64,000 bases of DNA from Protonemura montana. Lineage: Eukaryota > Arthropoda > Insecta > Plecoptera > Nemouridae. A program made the translations under genes and the position numbers. This document shows, one piece after another, positions 55,201 through 64,000 of this stretch (its first letter is position 1; the number at the start of each line of letters is the position of its first letter). Location of the stretch: assembly GCA_947568835.1 (NCBI GenBank), contig OX387602.1:2946570-3010569 (forward strand), read 5' to 3'. The notes under the pieces were generated by a model that was given only the letters and a program-made list of their open reading frames with translations, was not told the origin of the DNA and did not search any database.

Positions 55201-57608
55201 TATATCTAAACTGCAATTTCTGTAATTTGTTATACAGTGCATATAGTTTTGCAATTTTAAAATAAATTTGGTAGCATCTCTAATTTGCATTCATTTTTTT
55301 GTAAACCTACTTTGCCTTTCCGTGCCATTTTACAATGAATCTTAGGAAATCTTGCAAGATCTTCAAACAAGATCTTATCAGATCGTAGTAAGATTTCATG
55401 AGACCGTGGCAAGATCTTATAAGAACTTGGCAAGATCCTAAACAATCGTGGCAAGTTCTTGGCAAGATCTTACAAGATCTTATAAGAACTTGGCAAGATC
55501 TTAAACAATCGTGGCAAGTTCTTGGCAAGATCTTATAAGATCTTGATTCAAGATCTTGCAAGATCTTGTAAGATCTTGCAAGATCTTGTAAGATCTTGAC
55601 TCAAGATCTTGCAAGATCTTATAAGATCTTGCAAGATCTTGTCACAAGATCTTGCAAGTTTTTCTTGACAAGATCTTGGTAAGATCTTACAAGATCTTAC
55701 GTAAGATTTTTCAGCAGGGATTATCTCAAACTGAAGCAGTAATTGGCGGCGTCCCGAAAAACTGCGCACCTCAGCTCGTTCCGAAATTATTGCCAGCACG
55801 TGATTTCGATGCAAGTTTGATAAGGCTTGTAAAACGAGTGATAATTCTTGCCGAGTTCCGACTGTTGGGGATTGGAGCACATGCTGCGGAGAGAGATTAG
55901 AATTTCGTCCTGCCATGTCTTTATGGCGGCAAACTCTTCACAGCATTTTGTCTAGAAAGATCTCGCCGAGAGACACGGCCGTCTTCGGTGTTTGTCTAAC
56001 TTAGTGACATCACTTCCAAGACATATTATGTATTCAAAGTAAATTTGATTATACTCGCACTATATACGAATAAATTATGTATATTTCATTGCACCTTCAG
56101 TAAACATATTATGACAATGAGAAAGAGACGGTATTTTGGATAATCTGAAAACACATATATTCAACCAAATGGTAAATGGTTGGAAGCGTCGTCGGCATTA
56201 CTCAAATTCAACCAACTGTAGAAGACGTTACGTCGAGGCGAGGCGAAGGCTTTTGTCTTCGACACAGCACCGCGTCGCGGCGCAACGCGGTGTACTTCGT
56301 TGGTTCTAGTAAAAGCTGCGGATAGCCTTACGATGGCTGTAAATCCACAGGCTCCAGCACCCACGCCAAAGTCCAAAAGTCCCCCCCCCCCCCCCCCCAC
56401 ACTTCGAGCTTCTGTTTCCATGTATGTACTCCAGCACGTCGCCTACAGTGTCTGTGTTATTAGAGAAGCTTACACAAGCGCTTCCTGCCTCCACAAAGCG
56501 GTTAATTGCTATTTAATTTACGCCGAGGTTGAAATTTTCTTGGCGTGCTCTGCAGATTAGTATGAAAACTTGGTATATCTTGCAAGGACCGAACTTCCCT
56601 TAATTTCAATTCCAATTCCACGACATATCGATCGGTACTGTACACACTACATGCTATTACGATCTAGTCTTTGAACGGGCTGCCAAGGCACCTCCTTCCG
56701 ATCGCCACGCTCGGATTATAATTCCCATGCATAAGGCATTCTTCCAGCCAAGACATGCTATGTTTCAATTAAGAATTCCCTTACAAAATGTCGTCCACAG
56801 GAATTTATTAATAGGTTCTTTTCATCTTTCGTTCCGGGTCTTGTTTCTGACTTAATATATAAATTAACAATTCTGTGTTTTCCTTCTCCTTTAACCCTCG
56901 TCAGAAGCGTTTTCCCAAGCAAATAGCTCATACTTAAGATCAAAAGCTTGGGAACCATTTATTAAATTTCCAATTAAACTCATTCACTTGCAAACGAGGG
57001 TAAAATAATTAAACGAAATCTCAAAGTTAATATGCCTAATGGCGAAAACTCGTTGAGTGCTCGAGTCTTAACAAGTGCAGAAGACTGCACGGAGTTTGAC
57101 CGTTGAGTACATGATTGCAGCCACGGGTTGATTTGCAAATAAAACCAACTTTCCTCCAACTCCCATCGACCGCAAGGAGTTTGCCTCCGTGGCCAGGAAA
57201 CAGAAATATTTTACAGTTGTCCTTGCATTCCCTATTCAATCAATCCATTAAAATATTATTATTTCTATTCATTTGCATTACGAAAGAGACATGCCAACTT
57301 AAGATATTAGTTTTTTTCTTTGAAATCTATCTCTCAGCTCAAAAAATGATAAATTACTACCGGGTCTATATTTGCAAGACAGGAATGCTTTCGAATGTGT
57401 TCCCGTATAAACGAACCCAAAGCACGGTGCTTGGACATGGTCTCTGCATGAGTAAGATGAAGTAGTGTTACCTGCACCAAGTCCCCCAAGTCTTTGCCAC
57501 CGGCGGTGAAGTTGAGGTGGCAGAGGAAGGGCAATCGGTCTTCCCGTGGTCTTCGAATCTCCAGCTCGTAGGTCCTCCCGACGTCGCCAAAGTACGTTCG
57601 ATTGCACG
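45910..57608 (-). CDS. Multi-CUB, LDLa, single-pass membrane protein (LEV-10-like architecture), 5'-partial
   Basis: Seven exons join in frame: 57608-57472, 51072-50872, 50356-50013, 49650-49431, 48144-47845, 47750-46357 and 46273-45910. All internal boundaries have GT donors and AG acceptors. The partial product is about 985 residues, numbered from the first Cys at 57606. CUB1 is about 1-110, CUB2 166-290, CUB3 318-470, CUB4-like 486-640 and CUB5-like 650-830. A Ser-rich stalk (844-855) is followed by LDLa 862-896, a transmembrane helix of about 900-926, and a tail of about 60 residues. Many N-x-S/T sites fit an extracellular ectodomain. CUB modules bind proteins, and LDLa modules bind calcium and ligands. 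The set of five CUBs, one LDLa and one helix is that of nematode LEV-10, which clusters acetylcholine receptors at the neuromuscular junction. Neto and SOL-type auxiliary subunits are related alternatives. The receptor-organising role is inference from architecture only. The start codon and signal peptide are not securely located. Confidence 0.85.
46357..47750 (-). CDS. Exon f: end of CUB3, CUB4-like, CUB5-like, Ser-rich stalk, start of LDLa (residues 401-864)
   Basis: This is the largest exon, 1394 bp and markedly GC-rich. The acceptor is TTTTTCCGTTTCCAG and the donor CCG|GTAAGT. It finishes CUB3 (Cys 410). A CUB4-like unit follows from Cys 486 (GRFQSPRSVFF, then NLSCVLRFEAGPGDRVKLTF). A more diverged unit covers about 650-830, with CVNHPWLIEPEDAVNNFLYL, LCPTLNRIVVYSG and VICPSES. 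A run of Ser (844-855) forms a stalk. The exon ends at SDCPY, the first residues of the LDLa, with two bases of a split Arg codon. The CUB4 and CUB5 boundaries are approximate. Confidence 0.9.
47845..48144 (-). CDS. Exon e: most of CUB3 (residues 301-400)
   Basis: The exon is 300 bp, exactly 100 codons, phase 0 at both ends. The acceptor is ATGCCCCCAG and the donor ATG|GTACGT. It carries CEFLLTSFDSSWGVLENP and TTCRYHFQG (Cys 318 and 345), then ECNARLRIWDG (Cys 380), a degenerate but recognisable CUB pattern. The DG before the exon end resembles the calcium-site region of CUBs. It joins through ...GSPRQM-SNVTLLGEFC... to the next exon, which supplies the last CUB3 cysteine. Confidence 0.9.
48145..49430 (-). 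other. Intron between exons d and e
   Basis: A 1286 bp phase-0 intron. It contains a GACGCC hexamer repeat at 48191-48220, within about 75 bases of the exon e acceptor, where a branch point would be expected. The rest is AT-rich and shows nothing else. Confidence 0.85.
48191..48220 (+). repeat. (GACGCC)n hexamer repeat in an intron
   Basis: About five imperfect units, 47-76 bases upstream of the exon e acceptor on the minus strand. Confidence 0.9.
49431..49650 (-). CDS. Exon d: end of CUB2 (residues 227-300)
   Basis: The exon is 220 bp. Its first base completes an Arg codon begun in the previous exon, and it ends in phase 0. The acceptor is GTTGTTACAG and the donor CAG|GTAACA. It encodes VWDQCNVVQDYLTVYDG, then LCGG (Cys 232 and 256), then SSKMLLEFHTS. 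These are the C-terminal hallmarks of CUB domains: the D-x-L-x-V-x-D-G strand, the R-L-C-G turn and the S-x-x-M/L-x-x-x-F strand. Confidence 0.92.
49651..50012 (-). other. Intron between exons c and d
   Basis: A 362 bp intron that splits an Arg codon (AG|G). No repeat or RNA signal is seen. Confidence 0.85.
50013..50356 (-). CDS. Exon c: inter-CUB linker and start of CUB2 (residues 113-226)
   Basis: The exon is 344 bp, entering in phase 0 and leaving two bases over (AG). The acceptor is CCCCGCAG and the donor CAG|GTAAGA. After a linker with YCDRILEKCD it opens a canonical CUB with CRIQSPNYPGVYPRNVTC (Cys 166 and 183), the classic C-x-SPNYPxxYP-x-N-x-x-C signature. This is the strongest single piece of domain evidence in the window. 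Confidence 0.92.
50357..50871 (-). other. Intron between exons b and c
   Basis: A 515 bp phase-0 intron, mostly AT-rich. It has a G-rich stretch at 50842-50859 close to the donor of exon b. No other feature is seen. Confidence 0.85.
50872..51072 (-). CDS. Exon b: second half of CUB1 (residues 46-112)
   Basis: The exon is 201 bp, exactly 67 codons, phase 0 at both ends. The acceptor is TTATTTAG and the donor GAG|GTAAAT. It encodes LTFDTFTVGKFVSF, then a Cys at 64, the WCG motif with Cys 84, and the closing strands SLNLTLQLYRL. These give the second cysteine pair and terminal beta strands of a CUB module. It is separated from the previous exon by the 6.4 kb intron that contains the inserted element. 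Confidence 0.88.
51411..51765 (+). repeat. Left AAGATCTTG array of the putative element
   Basis: Dense imperfect copies of CAAGATCTTG, GCAAGATCTTGC and shorter CTTGGCAAG / TTCTTGG variants. Copies are best preserved next to the terminus and decay inward. Because the unit is palindromic, the array could fold on itself and pair with the right-hand array. Confidence 0.85.
52435..54120 (+). pseudogene. Exon-like fragments in the core of the putative element (no recognised product)
   Basis: Several short plus-strand frames sit beside splice-like sites. One begins at an ATG at 52638 in a good context and runs 54 codons to a donor CAA|GTAAGT at 52802. A second block, 53717-53862, follows CTACTTTTTCAG and ends TTG|GTAAGT, but its longest frame has a stop inside. 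A third, 53997-54113, follows TTTTTTATTGCAG and ends ATG|GTAAGT. They do not join into one long protein that I can read. I recognise no domain. They may be remnants of a transposase gene, exons of a noncoding transcript, or chance. Confidence 0.25.
55337..55707 (-). repeat. Right AAGATCTTG array of the putative element
   Basis: This array uses the same palindromic unit as the left array, in better condition, with runs such as CAAGATCTTGCAAGATCTTG. It contains a 63-bp tandem duplication at 55411-55536. The left and right arrays are similar in vocabulary but not alignable base for base, so they form loose rather than perfect inverted repeats. Confidence 0.88.
55411..55536. repeat. 63-bp tandem duplication inside the right array
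   Basis: Two adjacent units, 55411-55473 and 55474-55536, share AAGATCTTATAAGAACTTGG, then a segment with AACAATCGTGGCAAGTTC. They differ at only a couple of positions, which points to recent duplication relative to the rest of the array. Confidence 0.85.
56381..56398 (+). repeat. Poly-C run, 18 bases
   Basis: Uninterrupted C homopolymer in the large intron. Confidence 0.95.
57472..57608 (-). CDS. Exon a: first half of CUB1 (residues 1-45)
   Basis: The exon is 137 bp. The acceptor follows a good pyrimidine stretch ending TTGCAG, and the donor is CAG|GTAACA. The first two bases (CG) complete a codon begun upstream, so the exon enters in phase 1. The peptide starts CNRTYFGDVGRTYELEI and includes the second CUB cysteine (C29) and an N-glycosylation site (NFT). 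It joins in phase 0 to the next exon, giving ...GDLVQ-LTFDTF..., a typical CUB strand. The open frame continues upstream through the acceptor to ATG at 57711, which leaves an alternative start. Confidence 0.82.
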
Positions 57609-60494
57609 CTGCAAGAAACAGAGCAGTGAAAAGCTGATTTAGAAGGATTTTCAGAAGAGAAGGATCTTTTTCTGTTTCCGAAAAGCTCGCCGTATAAACA
57701 CAATGCATCATTAAAACGAAGAATATATGTAGTATTATTTTTTAACAAAACATTCTTTCATTTTCATAAGTAAGTAAATACAAAAAGTATAAATATATAT
57801 ATATACTTATACATATGAAATGTCAGCGCGCGAAAGAACGTAGCCTCTTGCTCGCTCATTTCGACTCCCGCATACATCTAATAATGAAAAGTATATGTAT
57901 ATTATGTCGATTATTATTATTCTCGTCGAGCTTTCTTTGTGCATCTACCTTCTTCTATCATCTTTGTATAAGGCCCTCGCTTATTCTCCAGTCACTCACT
58001 CTCGAATGGCTGCTAGAGCAACCGGAAATGACGTGAGCATTGTTCGCGCTCTGAATGCCTCGAGGAATGCTGGGAAATTGATTCTGTTGGAGGAGAACGA
58101 CGTCGTCGCCGTCGAAGAAGACGACGACGACGTCGTGGCGCTCTGTGGCAATGTCGTCTCACTTCTATACACTGTCACCACCGCAAATTCCTCTCTCTCG
58201 CTCGATTGTCAACCCTCTCGGCTCTCATTCACTCTCAACTGCTATTCCTGCAGCTGAACGGATCACATCGCCTCTCGCAGGTAACAACTTGCTCGCTCTC
58301 TCTTTCTGTGATGGTCCATTTCACCGTTACATGGAAATACACGGGATATATATATGCAAGTAAGTGTGCTATCATATCTCTCAAACATTTTTAGATTCAG
58401 ATGATAATTTTGGGGAAATGTTTGTTGAATTTAAAGGCACAATTTGTTGTGAATCGGACTCAAATGGTTTATTACACTTGAGATCTTTTCGATGGAGAGA
58501 AGTTTTATCCGAATAGCGGAAATGTGAGTGAAAAGTGTGGAAATAAATACTCTTCTCGTTTAAGAGTCTCGATACGGGGTCCACACGGCTCCGAACTATA
58601 AATCTCTTCCCATCAGAATCACGTATGATGCGATGATGAATGTGAGGCATGGTGCGCGCCTCACCAGTCACGGCGCCATGGAATTCCCGGCAGGAGGTCC
58701 GCTCTCAAGTCAAGACTATTCCCCGAAGAAACTCGAGGTGGAAAACAGACGCATCAGCTTCCATCTGAAACCGGCCGAGTGGATTTAATTCGCGAGAGCT
58801 GCCAACCAGGCGTCATTTCCAACAGCCTCTCGAGGAAAATCATCTTCATGAGTCAAAGGTCAGGCTGTTTTGTTTTAATATAAACACAGGGAAATTGAAT
58901 TCTCTCCTTCCACTTTCTCGGCAGGCTTCTGTAACGAACGGCGTTAGCAGCAGACAAAAGGCGGCAAACATTTGACTCGCCATTCGTTGCGCGACTCTCC
59001 ACTTTCACAGACGTGAAAGGTTACAGCGAATTGATTTTTAGCTATCGAAATGTTTGCTTTGCTGGGAAGACGCTTCAAATATTTTTCTATTTATTTCAGA
59101 AATTGGTTTATCGCAAACTTCGGTTCCAGCATGTAGAAGTAAATAAGCGATTTATCTAATAAAAATAGAATTTCAAGATGCTCGCGATGCAGAGATGTGC
59201 GCGAAATGAATCTTCTGAGGCGGAAGACGGATGAAAAGTATCTAGACCCCGGCCAGAATGACGCCTGAAATCCCAGATGTATTGTAATTAAGATGAACGC
59301 AATCGCTCGAGTGGTGAGCTTGGAATAAGTATTCAATGGACACGGCTTCTGTAAATAATGGTTACCGAGTTCGCTTCACGCCGGCCGGCGAGAAGTTATT
59401 GGTTAGGAGGCGGTTAGACAGAGTCATGAAAAACCATCACTTCTCTGACGGGGGAAAAAACTCTCTTGAGGAGTATAAGAAATCCTCTCAGCAGAATCTG
59501 TAAAAATATGTTTGCATTCAGTATGGCTGCTAGGGAAAGGTAGATTTATATAAGCACTTCATCGCAACCGAAGAAACTGTTATGAAACTTACTTGAATTC
59601 AGTCTCGGTCTCAGTTTTTCCATTTTCAACGGGCGAAGAAATAAAGCTTTGTCGTCTCAGCTCAAATACCCTACACGCTGAAAACGCAGTGCTACGCGTA
59701 CTTCGTTTATTTAACGCAACGCCGTGTGCACGGAAGTAGATTTTGATTTTAATCTAATGGGTATAGCAATCCCCTCCCCGCTGCCAACCTGTCGCCCCAA
59801 GTCGGGATCTAACTTCATGTGGCAACACAGTTCGACTTCGTTTCAGTACTTCCAGACGTGTACATCCGCGAATTAAGACCGAGACAGGTTAAAGTACTCG
59901 CCTCCTTGGAGTAGGTACGAGCTGATGTTGGTCAGGAGCGAAGCAAACATAAATACGTCACAGAGACGTGAGAATCGCCCACGTCTTCTGATCTACTCCA
60001 GAATTTGCGGCCGAGCGATAAATAATAAAGTTTTCGCCAGGAGCTACATGGGATACCAGCGGTGATCGCTGACGGAACGAACTCCCGCCAGCCTGCAGAG
60101 AGTATCCGGACGGGAGAGTTCCCAACTACGTCATTTCCTACCGCATTAACTCGATGCCAGATCAAACCAAATGGACACAAACTTTTTTCCCACACAAGCG
60201 AGCCGTAAAATTAGTCCAATTAAATGAATCGACGGAGATCTATCTCGCTCAGCCACAGACGAGTGAGTCCTAAATACAGAAGAGTCTATGTTTCATTGCG
60301 AGAAGAAACTGCCAGCGCGACAAAGTCAGCTGTCTTCGAAATATGTTCAGGCGCATTGAAAACTGTATTTTAATTCTCTGAACTTCGCAGGTGTGCATCT
60401 TATTCGCAAGAAGGAAACTGGCAGCGATTGAATTTCTCAACCTTCCGTCGTAATGGAATCAAGCAGCCAGTTTTTTCGCCACGTGGCTTGCGCA

Positions 60495-60518
60495 TGTGTG
60501 CGTGTGTGTGTGTGTGTG
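60495..60518 (+). repeat. (GT)n microsatellite
   Basis: About eleven units with one CG interruption. Confidence 0.95.
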
Positions 60519-61283
60519 CCCACGATGCTGGTTTATTGAGCCAGGGTACAGATGGAATTAAAGCTACGGAGCCAGAACATCTAAATGGTTCCCCGAGGTA
60601 AACCCACAGAAGGGGCAAACCGCGCAAACGGGAATAAAGCATAGGGAAGTCGAATCAAGGTATACAAAAAAAACACACACCGCTCCGTATGTTGGAAGTT
60701 TTCTGCCAGCTCCCACAAGACGGTCGTAGTGAGATAAAAGGATTTTATCCTTGGTATTCGATACATTTATATATATATATATGTATTGTTACTTTTACAC
60801 CATTGGTAACATTCGTCATACAGCTTTTATCAAAGTGAAGACAAAGAGGAGGGGTTGACGCTTTATGCTTCTTGAATTGTGCTTCATATTCGTTATGTTG
60901 CGCTTGAATACGAAGAATTTATATCAGAAGCAAGCGACTAGACCGTGAGCTGAGCGCGATGCATCGCTAGTGTTTTTCCGTATTTCACAGATATCGCACA
61001 TTTATATCCTTTGATTTACAGGCGGGAGATCGTAAAACAATGTAATTTATTGCTCACAAAAAGAAATCGACAATCTCAAATAGCCAACCAATAACAAAAC
61101 CGTATACACACATTTTTCTCTTCCCTCTTTGATAAAAGTATCACGTAGTACCGATTTTCTAATAAGTTTGATTTGGGTCAAAGTTTCTATGACAAATAGG
61201 AATTTGCAGCCAGGCGACGGGGCGGTTAAGCTCGACGTGGCCGACACGTCAATTTGACACTATTTTCCTGTTCGGAAATAATA

Positions 61284-61306
61284 GCGACGGCGACGGCGAC
61301 GGGGGC
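61284..61306 (+). repeat. (GGCGAC)n repeat
   Basis: Imperfect GGCGAC units, a relative of the other CG-rich hexamer repeats. Confidence 0.85.
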
Positions 61307-64000
61307 GACGACGGTCGAGGGATGAAACTCCTGCCTCTAGAACGACATCCACTGGCTCCAGAGTTCAAGTCACCGGGGAGCACTTCCATAATAGACTTGG
61401 ACTCTAGGCTCGTTCACGCAGTTGAAACGTAGAGATCTAAAGCGGCCATCTACATAGTTGCATGGCTGGGCATAACTGAGAACTTCTGAGAGCCCATGAA
61501 CAGACTCGTTCTAGCCAGCTAGAAACTTCTTGCGGGAGGAAGCTAGTGTATCTTTGGTACCTTGATTCATATCACGTATTTTCCTCACTCCCCGAAGCAA
61601 ACCCTTTTCACCCCGTCAAGCAATTCCCACTTCAAACTCGGCGAAAATCATTCTATATGCACCTCAATGCGGTGTCGCCTTTTTATAGGAGAGAAAGCGA
61701 GGACCACCCTCTTACCCTTTCCATACCGGAACTGGGGGTGGAAAGATTTATCAGGATCCATAACGGAAGAAGGCCTACGCGTATGGAGCTATTCTCTGAC
61801 GTGGCGCGTACCTACTAGCGCTAGTATTCGGGGACCAATTCGCGATTTATATGCCTATCAGCGAAGTTGGTCGGAGAAAAGGCATCAGCTCGCAAGACCT
61901 GCGACTAAACGTGCCGGAACAGATGACAGTTGTAGAAGAAATAGAGAGCTGGCTGAAGAATGAGCGTAAAAAAGAATAACAAAGGTGAGATGGAAAAATA
62001 AGGGAGAGTGCAAGAAAGGCGGGAACTAACGTTTTAAGCTCCTGGCTAAAATTGCAGCGCAAATAAAAGAGGTTCGCGGAAAAAGCAGACGAAAAAGCGG
62101 CAAAGATAATTTGAAATCGCTCTTAAACCGAACTTTGAACATGAAGGGGGTGCTTAGAGAAGCTGTCGAGCGAAACAACTTTTATTTTAGTCAGTAAAGA
62201 ATTTTGGCTTGCCCTCCACGAAGACATGTATTCCGGAGCCTCTGCCTATAATTTTAAGTACAGCCAGCGTCTCCAGTTCAGATGAAAGTGTAGTTTAAAC
62301 GAACCTGACGACAGTGAAGAGCAAAAAACGTCTTTGCACGTAATGTGCTTATTTAGTTGTGAGTAAAAAAGGTTGGCCTTATTTACATTATTTATTCTGA
62401 TCAGCAACTGATCGACAGAACCATCGATGCCTTGGAACACTATTTCAGTCGTGCACTAAACCTTTAATTCACTGACTACCAATTGTTAATTTTATGATAG
62501 TACGAAGTCGAGCAGATACGTTTTGATTAAGTTAATTGCGAACAAATATTTTCTATCAAGATACTAACATTTTCTGACAAGACCCTAAACCTTACTTAGA
62601 ATTTATTATAATACTTAACCTCAACCATATCAAAAGAAACTGCTGGTAACGAAAGTTCCGTAAGCGCCAAAATGCAAGCTCCAATTCCATAAAGCATGCC
62701 AAGCCATGATCAGCCGTTAGTCCCCATGCACGGAGGTGCAGCCCACTCCTCCCAGCCCAATCCCACAATTTGCTCGAGATGTTGAATCTTACGGCGGGAG
62801 AGGACCCAAATCCATTAAATAGTTAGAATGCAGGGTAAGCAAGCGTGGAGCTGGAAGTGATCATTAGCCCTTAGTTAGAAATAGTAGCCTATTAAAAGTT
62901 GAGCATCGCATCGGTGATGTTACTAAAAAGCAATTATACTTGTCCTGGAAGTGTAGTCGCGTACATGCAGCGAGCGAATAAGACGCCTTAGCGCAAAACT
63001 ATACAGGATTATGCCACGTTATTATTATTATGCGCATCTCCAGAACCTAGTCTTCTGTTTTGTGTAATCTCTGACCTATTTCGTATAAACAGTGCGACCC
63101 TAATCCCATAAGAAAAGTGCATATTTTGGCGTCGAATTTGCAGTTCCTTTTATGTTGAAATTGGCAACACAATATGCCCAATTCTACAATAGACACGCCA
63201 TACTATTTACTCTTATTTGCATCTTATTGTATACCCCAGAGATGTGTCTGAAGACGCCAAGGGGAGTGTGACGCCGTCGCGACGTTCGGCGTTCGTGTTT
63301 TATTAGAGCCGCCTGTCGTGAATACAAAAATGTTCCCTTCATCAGCGGCCGTCGAGTCTCCGGGTAGACGGGGCGGAGCAAGGGCAAGAACGAGGGACCG
63401 AATCGTCCTCATCCCCGCTCTCGTCCTCGTGTTATTACATTACATATTAATATTGTTCACAAAGCTAAAAAGTTTGACGTCGCCAAGTTGGCACAAAGCA
63501 ATGTGTCACTGAGGCTTTTCGTGCAAGGAGCTCGTGTCTAGGCTGCGGTCGCATCGTGCGTGTCCATAGACCGCCAAGCTGCGTCATCTCTTTCGTGTGC
63601 GCCACTCACGGCCATGTTATTCGCTAATTCAAAGATTGCTATCAGCACACACGTCGTGCTGAAAGACAATGGCTCAGCACGGGATTCGTCTTGCCGTTCA
63701 AAATTCACTGTCCCGCTTAATTGCGAGCACACCGACCCAAACGAAGCGCGTCCATCCCTTGTCGCGAAAACACTGCAGCTCGGAACCTCTATTTGGAGGC
63801 GCCCATTTTCCGACCCCAGCCACCCGCTGGCTACAACATGGAAGCAATTTACAACTTGCAGACCCCGCCGAGCTCCCACCTGAATGTCACTCATTATTCA
63901 TCGCTCATTGTCTCAAGGCGTTTGCGCGGGACCGCCACCGCCGAATTGTGCACGGCGAAAGAAGAGACGCGAACGACGGAACACCTTACGTAAAAGTTTC

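Larger units (their letters stand above)
51399..55719. mobile_element. Putative 4.3 kb foldback-type DNA transposon with AAGATCTTG subterminal arrays
   Basis: The left end reads CCCTGCTGAAAA (51399-51410). The right end reads TTTTCAGCAGGG (55708-55719), its exact reverse complement. ATT lies immediately outside both ends (51396-51398 and 55720-55722), consistent with a 3-bp target-site duplication. Just inside each end are 350-380 bp arrays built from the self-complementary AAGATCTTG and its variants. I found no matching opposite terminus near either array, so one composite element fits better than two small ones. The core is AT-rich with short frames and splice-like sites. No transposase motif is recognised, so no superfamily can be assigned. 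It is probably non-autonomous or decayed. Confidence 0.6.
51073..57471 (-). other. Large intron (6.4 kb) within CUB1
   Basis: The intron separates two phase-0 halves of CUB1. Positions 51399-55719 are the inserted foldback-like element. The remainder (51073-51395 and 55723-57471) is AT-rich with a C18 run at 56381-56398 and no coding signal I recognise. Removing the insert would leave about 2.1 kb of intron. Confidence 0.8.
57609..64000. other. Upstream region of the CUB/LDLa gene, no confident exon
   Basis: This is the 5' side of the minus-strand gene. I looked for a minus exon with a signal peptide and a phase-1 donor and found none that convinces. It holds an AT repeat (60768-60782), a GT repeat (60495-60518), a GAC/GTC-rich segment (58107-58136) and a GGCGAC repeat (61284-61306). 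It is either a further large intron or the promoter side of the gene. Confidence 0.5.

Noticed and set aside
57996..58181. Minus-strand frame ending near a good donor (GAGA|GTGAGT), considered as an upstream exon of the CUB gene
   Set aside because: The donor is in phase 2 and exon a needs phase 1. The frame is mostly a GAC/GTC repeat and lacks a signal peptide.
58381..58671. 96-codon minus-strand frame considered as a 5' exon
   Set aside because: No hydrophobic leader, no CUB features and no donor in the required phase.

Overview
The window looks like nuclear DNA of an arthropod, most probably an insect. It is AT-rich, gene-poor and full of microsatellites and long C or G homopolymers. It carries one clear intron-containing gene with metazoan extracellular domains, and CpG is not visibly depleted. 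I cannot name the species. There are no bacterial-style operons, rRNA, CRISPR arrays or recognisable tRNAs.

The only gene I can support lies on the minus strand, from 57608 down to 45910. Seven exons, all with GT/AG junctions and consistent phases, encode about 985 residues of a type I membrane protein. It has about five CUB or CUB-like modules, a Ser-rich stalk, one LDL-receptor class A module split by an intron, one transmembrane helix, and a short basic tail ending at a TGA stop. This CUB(5)-LDLa-TM order matches the nematode acetylcholine-receptor clustering protein LEV-10. The resemblance is architectural only, and I give no gene symbol. The 5' end (signal peptide, promoter) is not securely found. 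It lies upstream of 57608, possibly beyond the window, unless an in-frame ATG at 57711 is used.

The first visible intron (51073-57471) holds the most unusual object in the window. It is a 4.3 kb insert, 51399-55719, with 12-bp terminal inverted repeats (CCCTGCTGAAAA), an ATT duplication on both sides, and hundreds of bases of imperfect AAGATCTTG palindrome arrays just inside each end. It looks like a foldback-type DNA transposon. Its AT-rich core has short open frames beside splice-like sites but no transposase I can recognise.

From 1 to about 45.7 kb I see no supportable gene. The stretch holds CpG-rich patches (around 0.1-0.3, 1.05-1.3, 11.0-11.4, 37.3-37.8 kb), pyrimidine-rich tracts (14.0, 15.75, 19.05-19.25 kb) and AT-rich stretches (25-28.8 kb). 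One segment at 25.05-25.47 kb has clustered TAATTA sites. A cluster at 29.27-29.79 kb contains four copies of a motif of up to 41 bp in otherwise unrelated sequence. The region from 57.6 to 64 kb likewise shows no confident exon. A GACGCC hexamer microsatellite recurs at eight or more loci on both strands.
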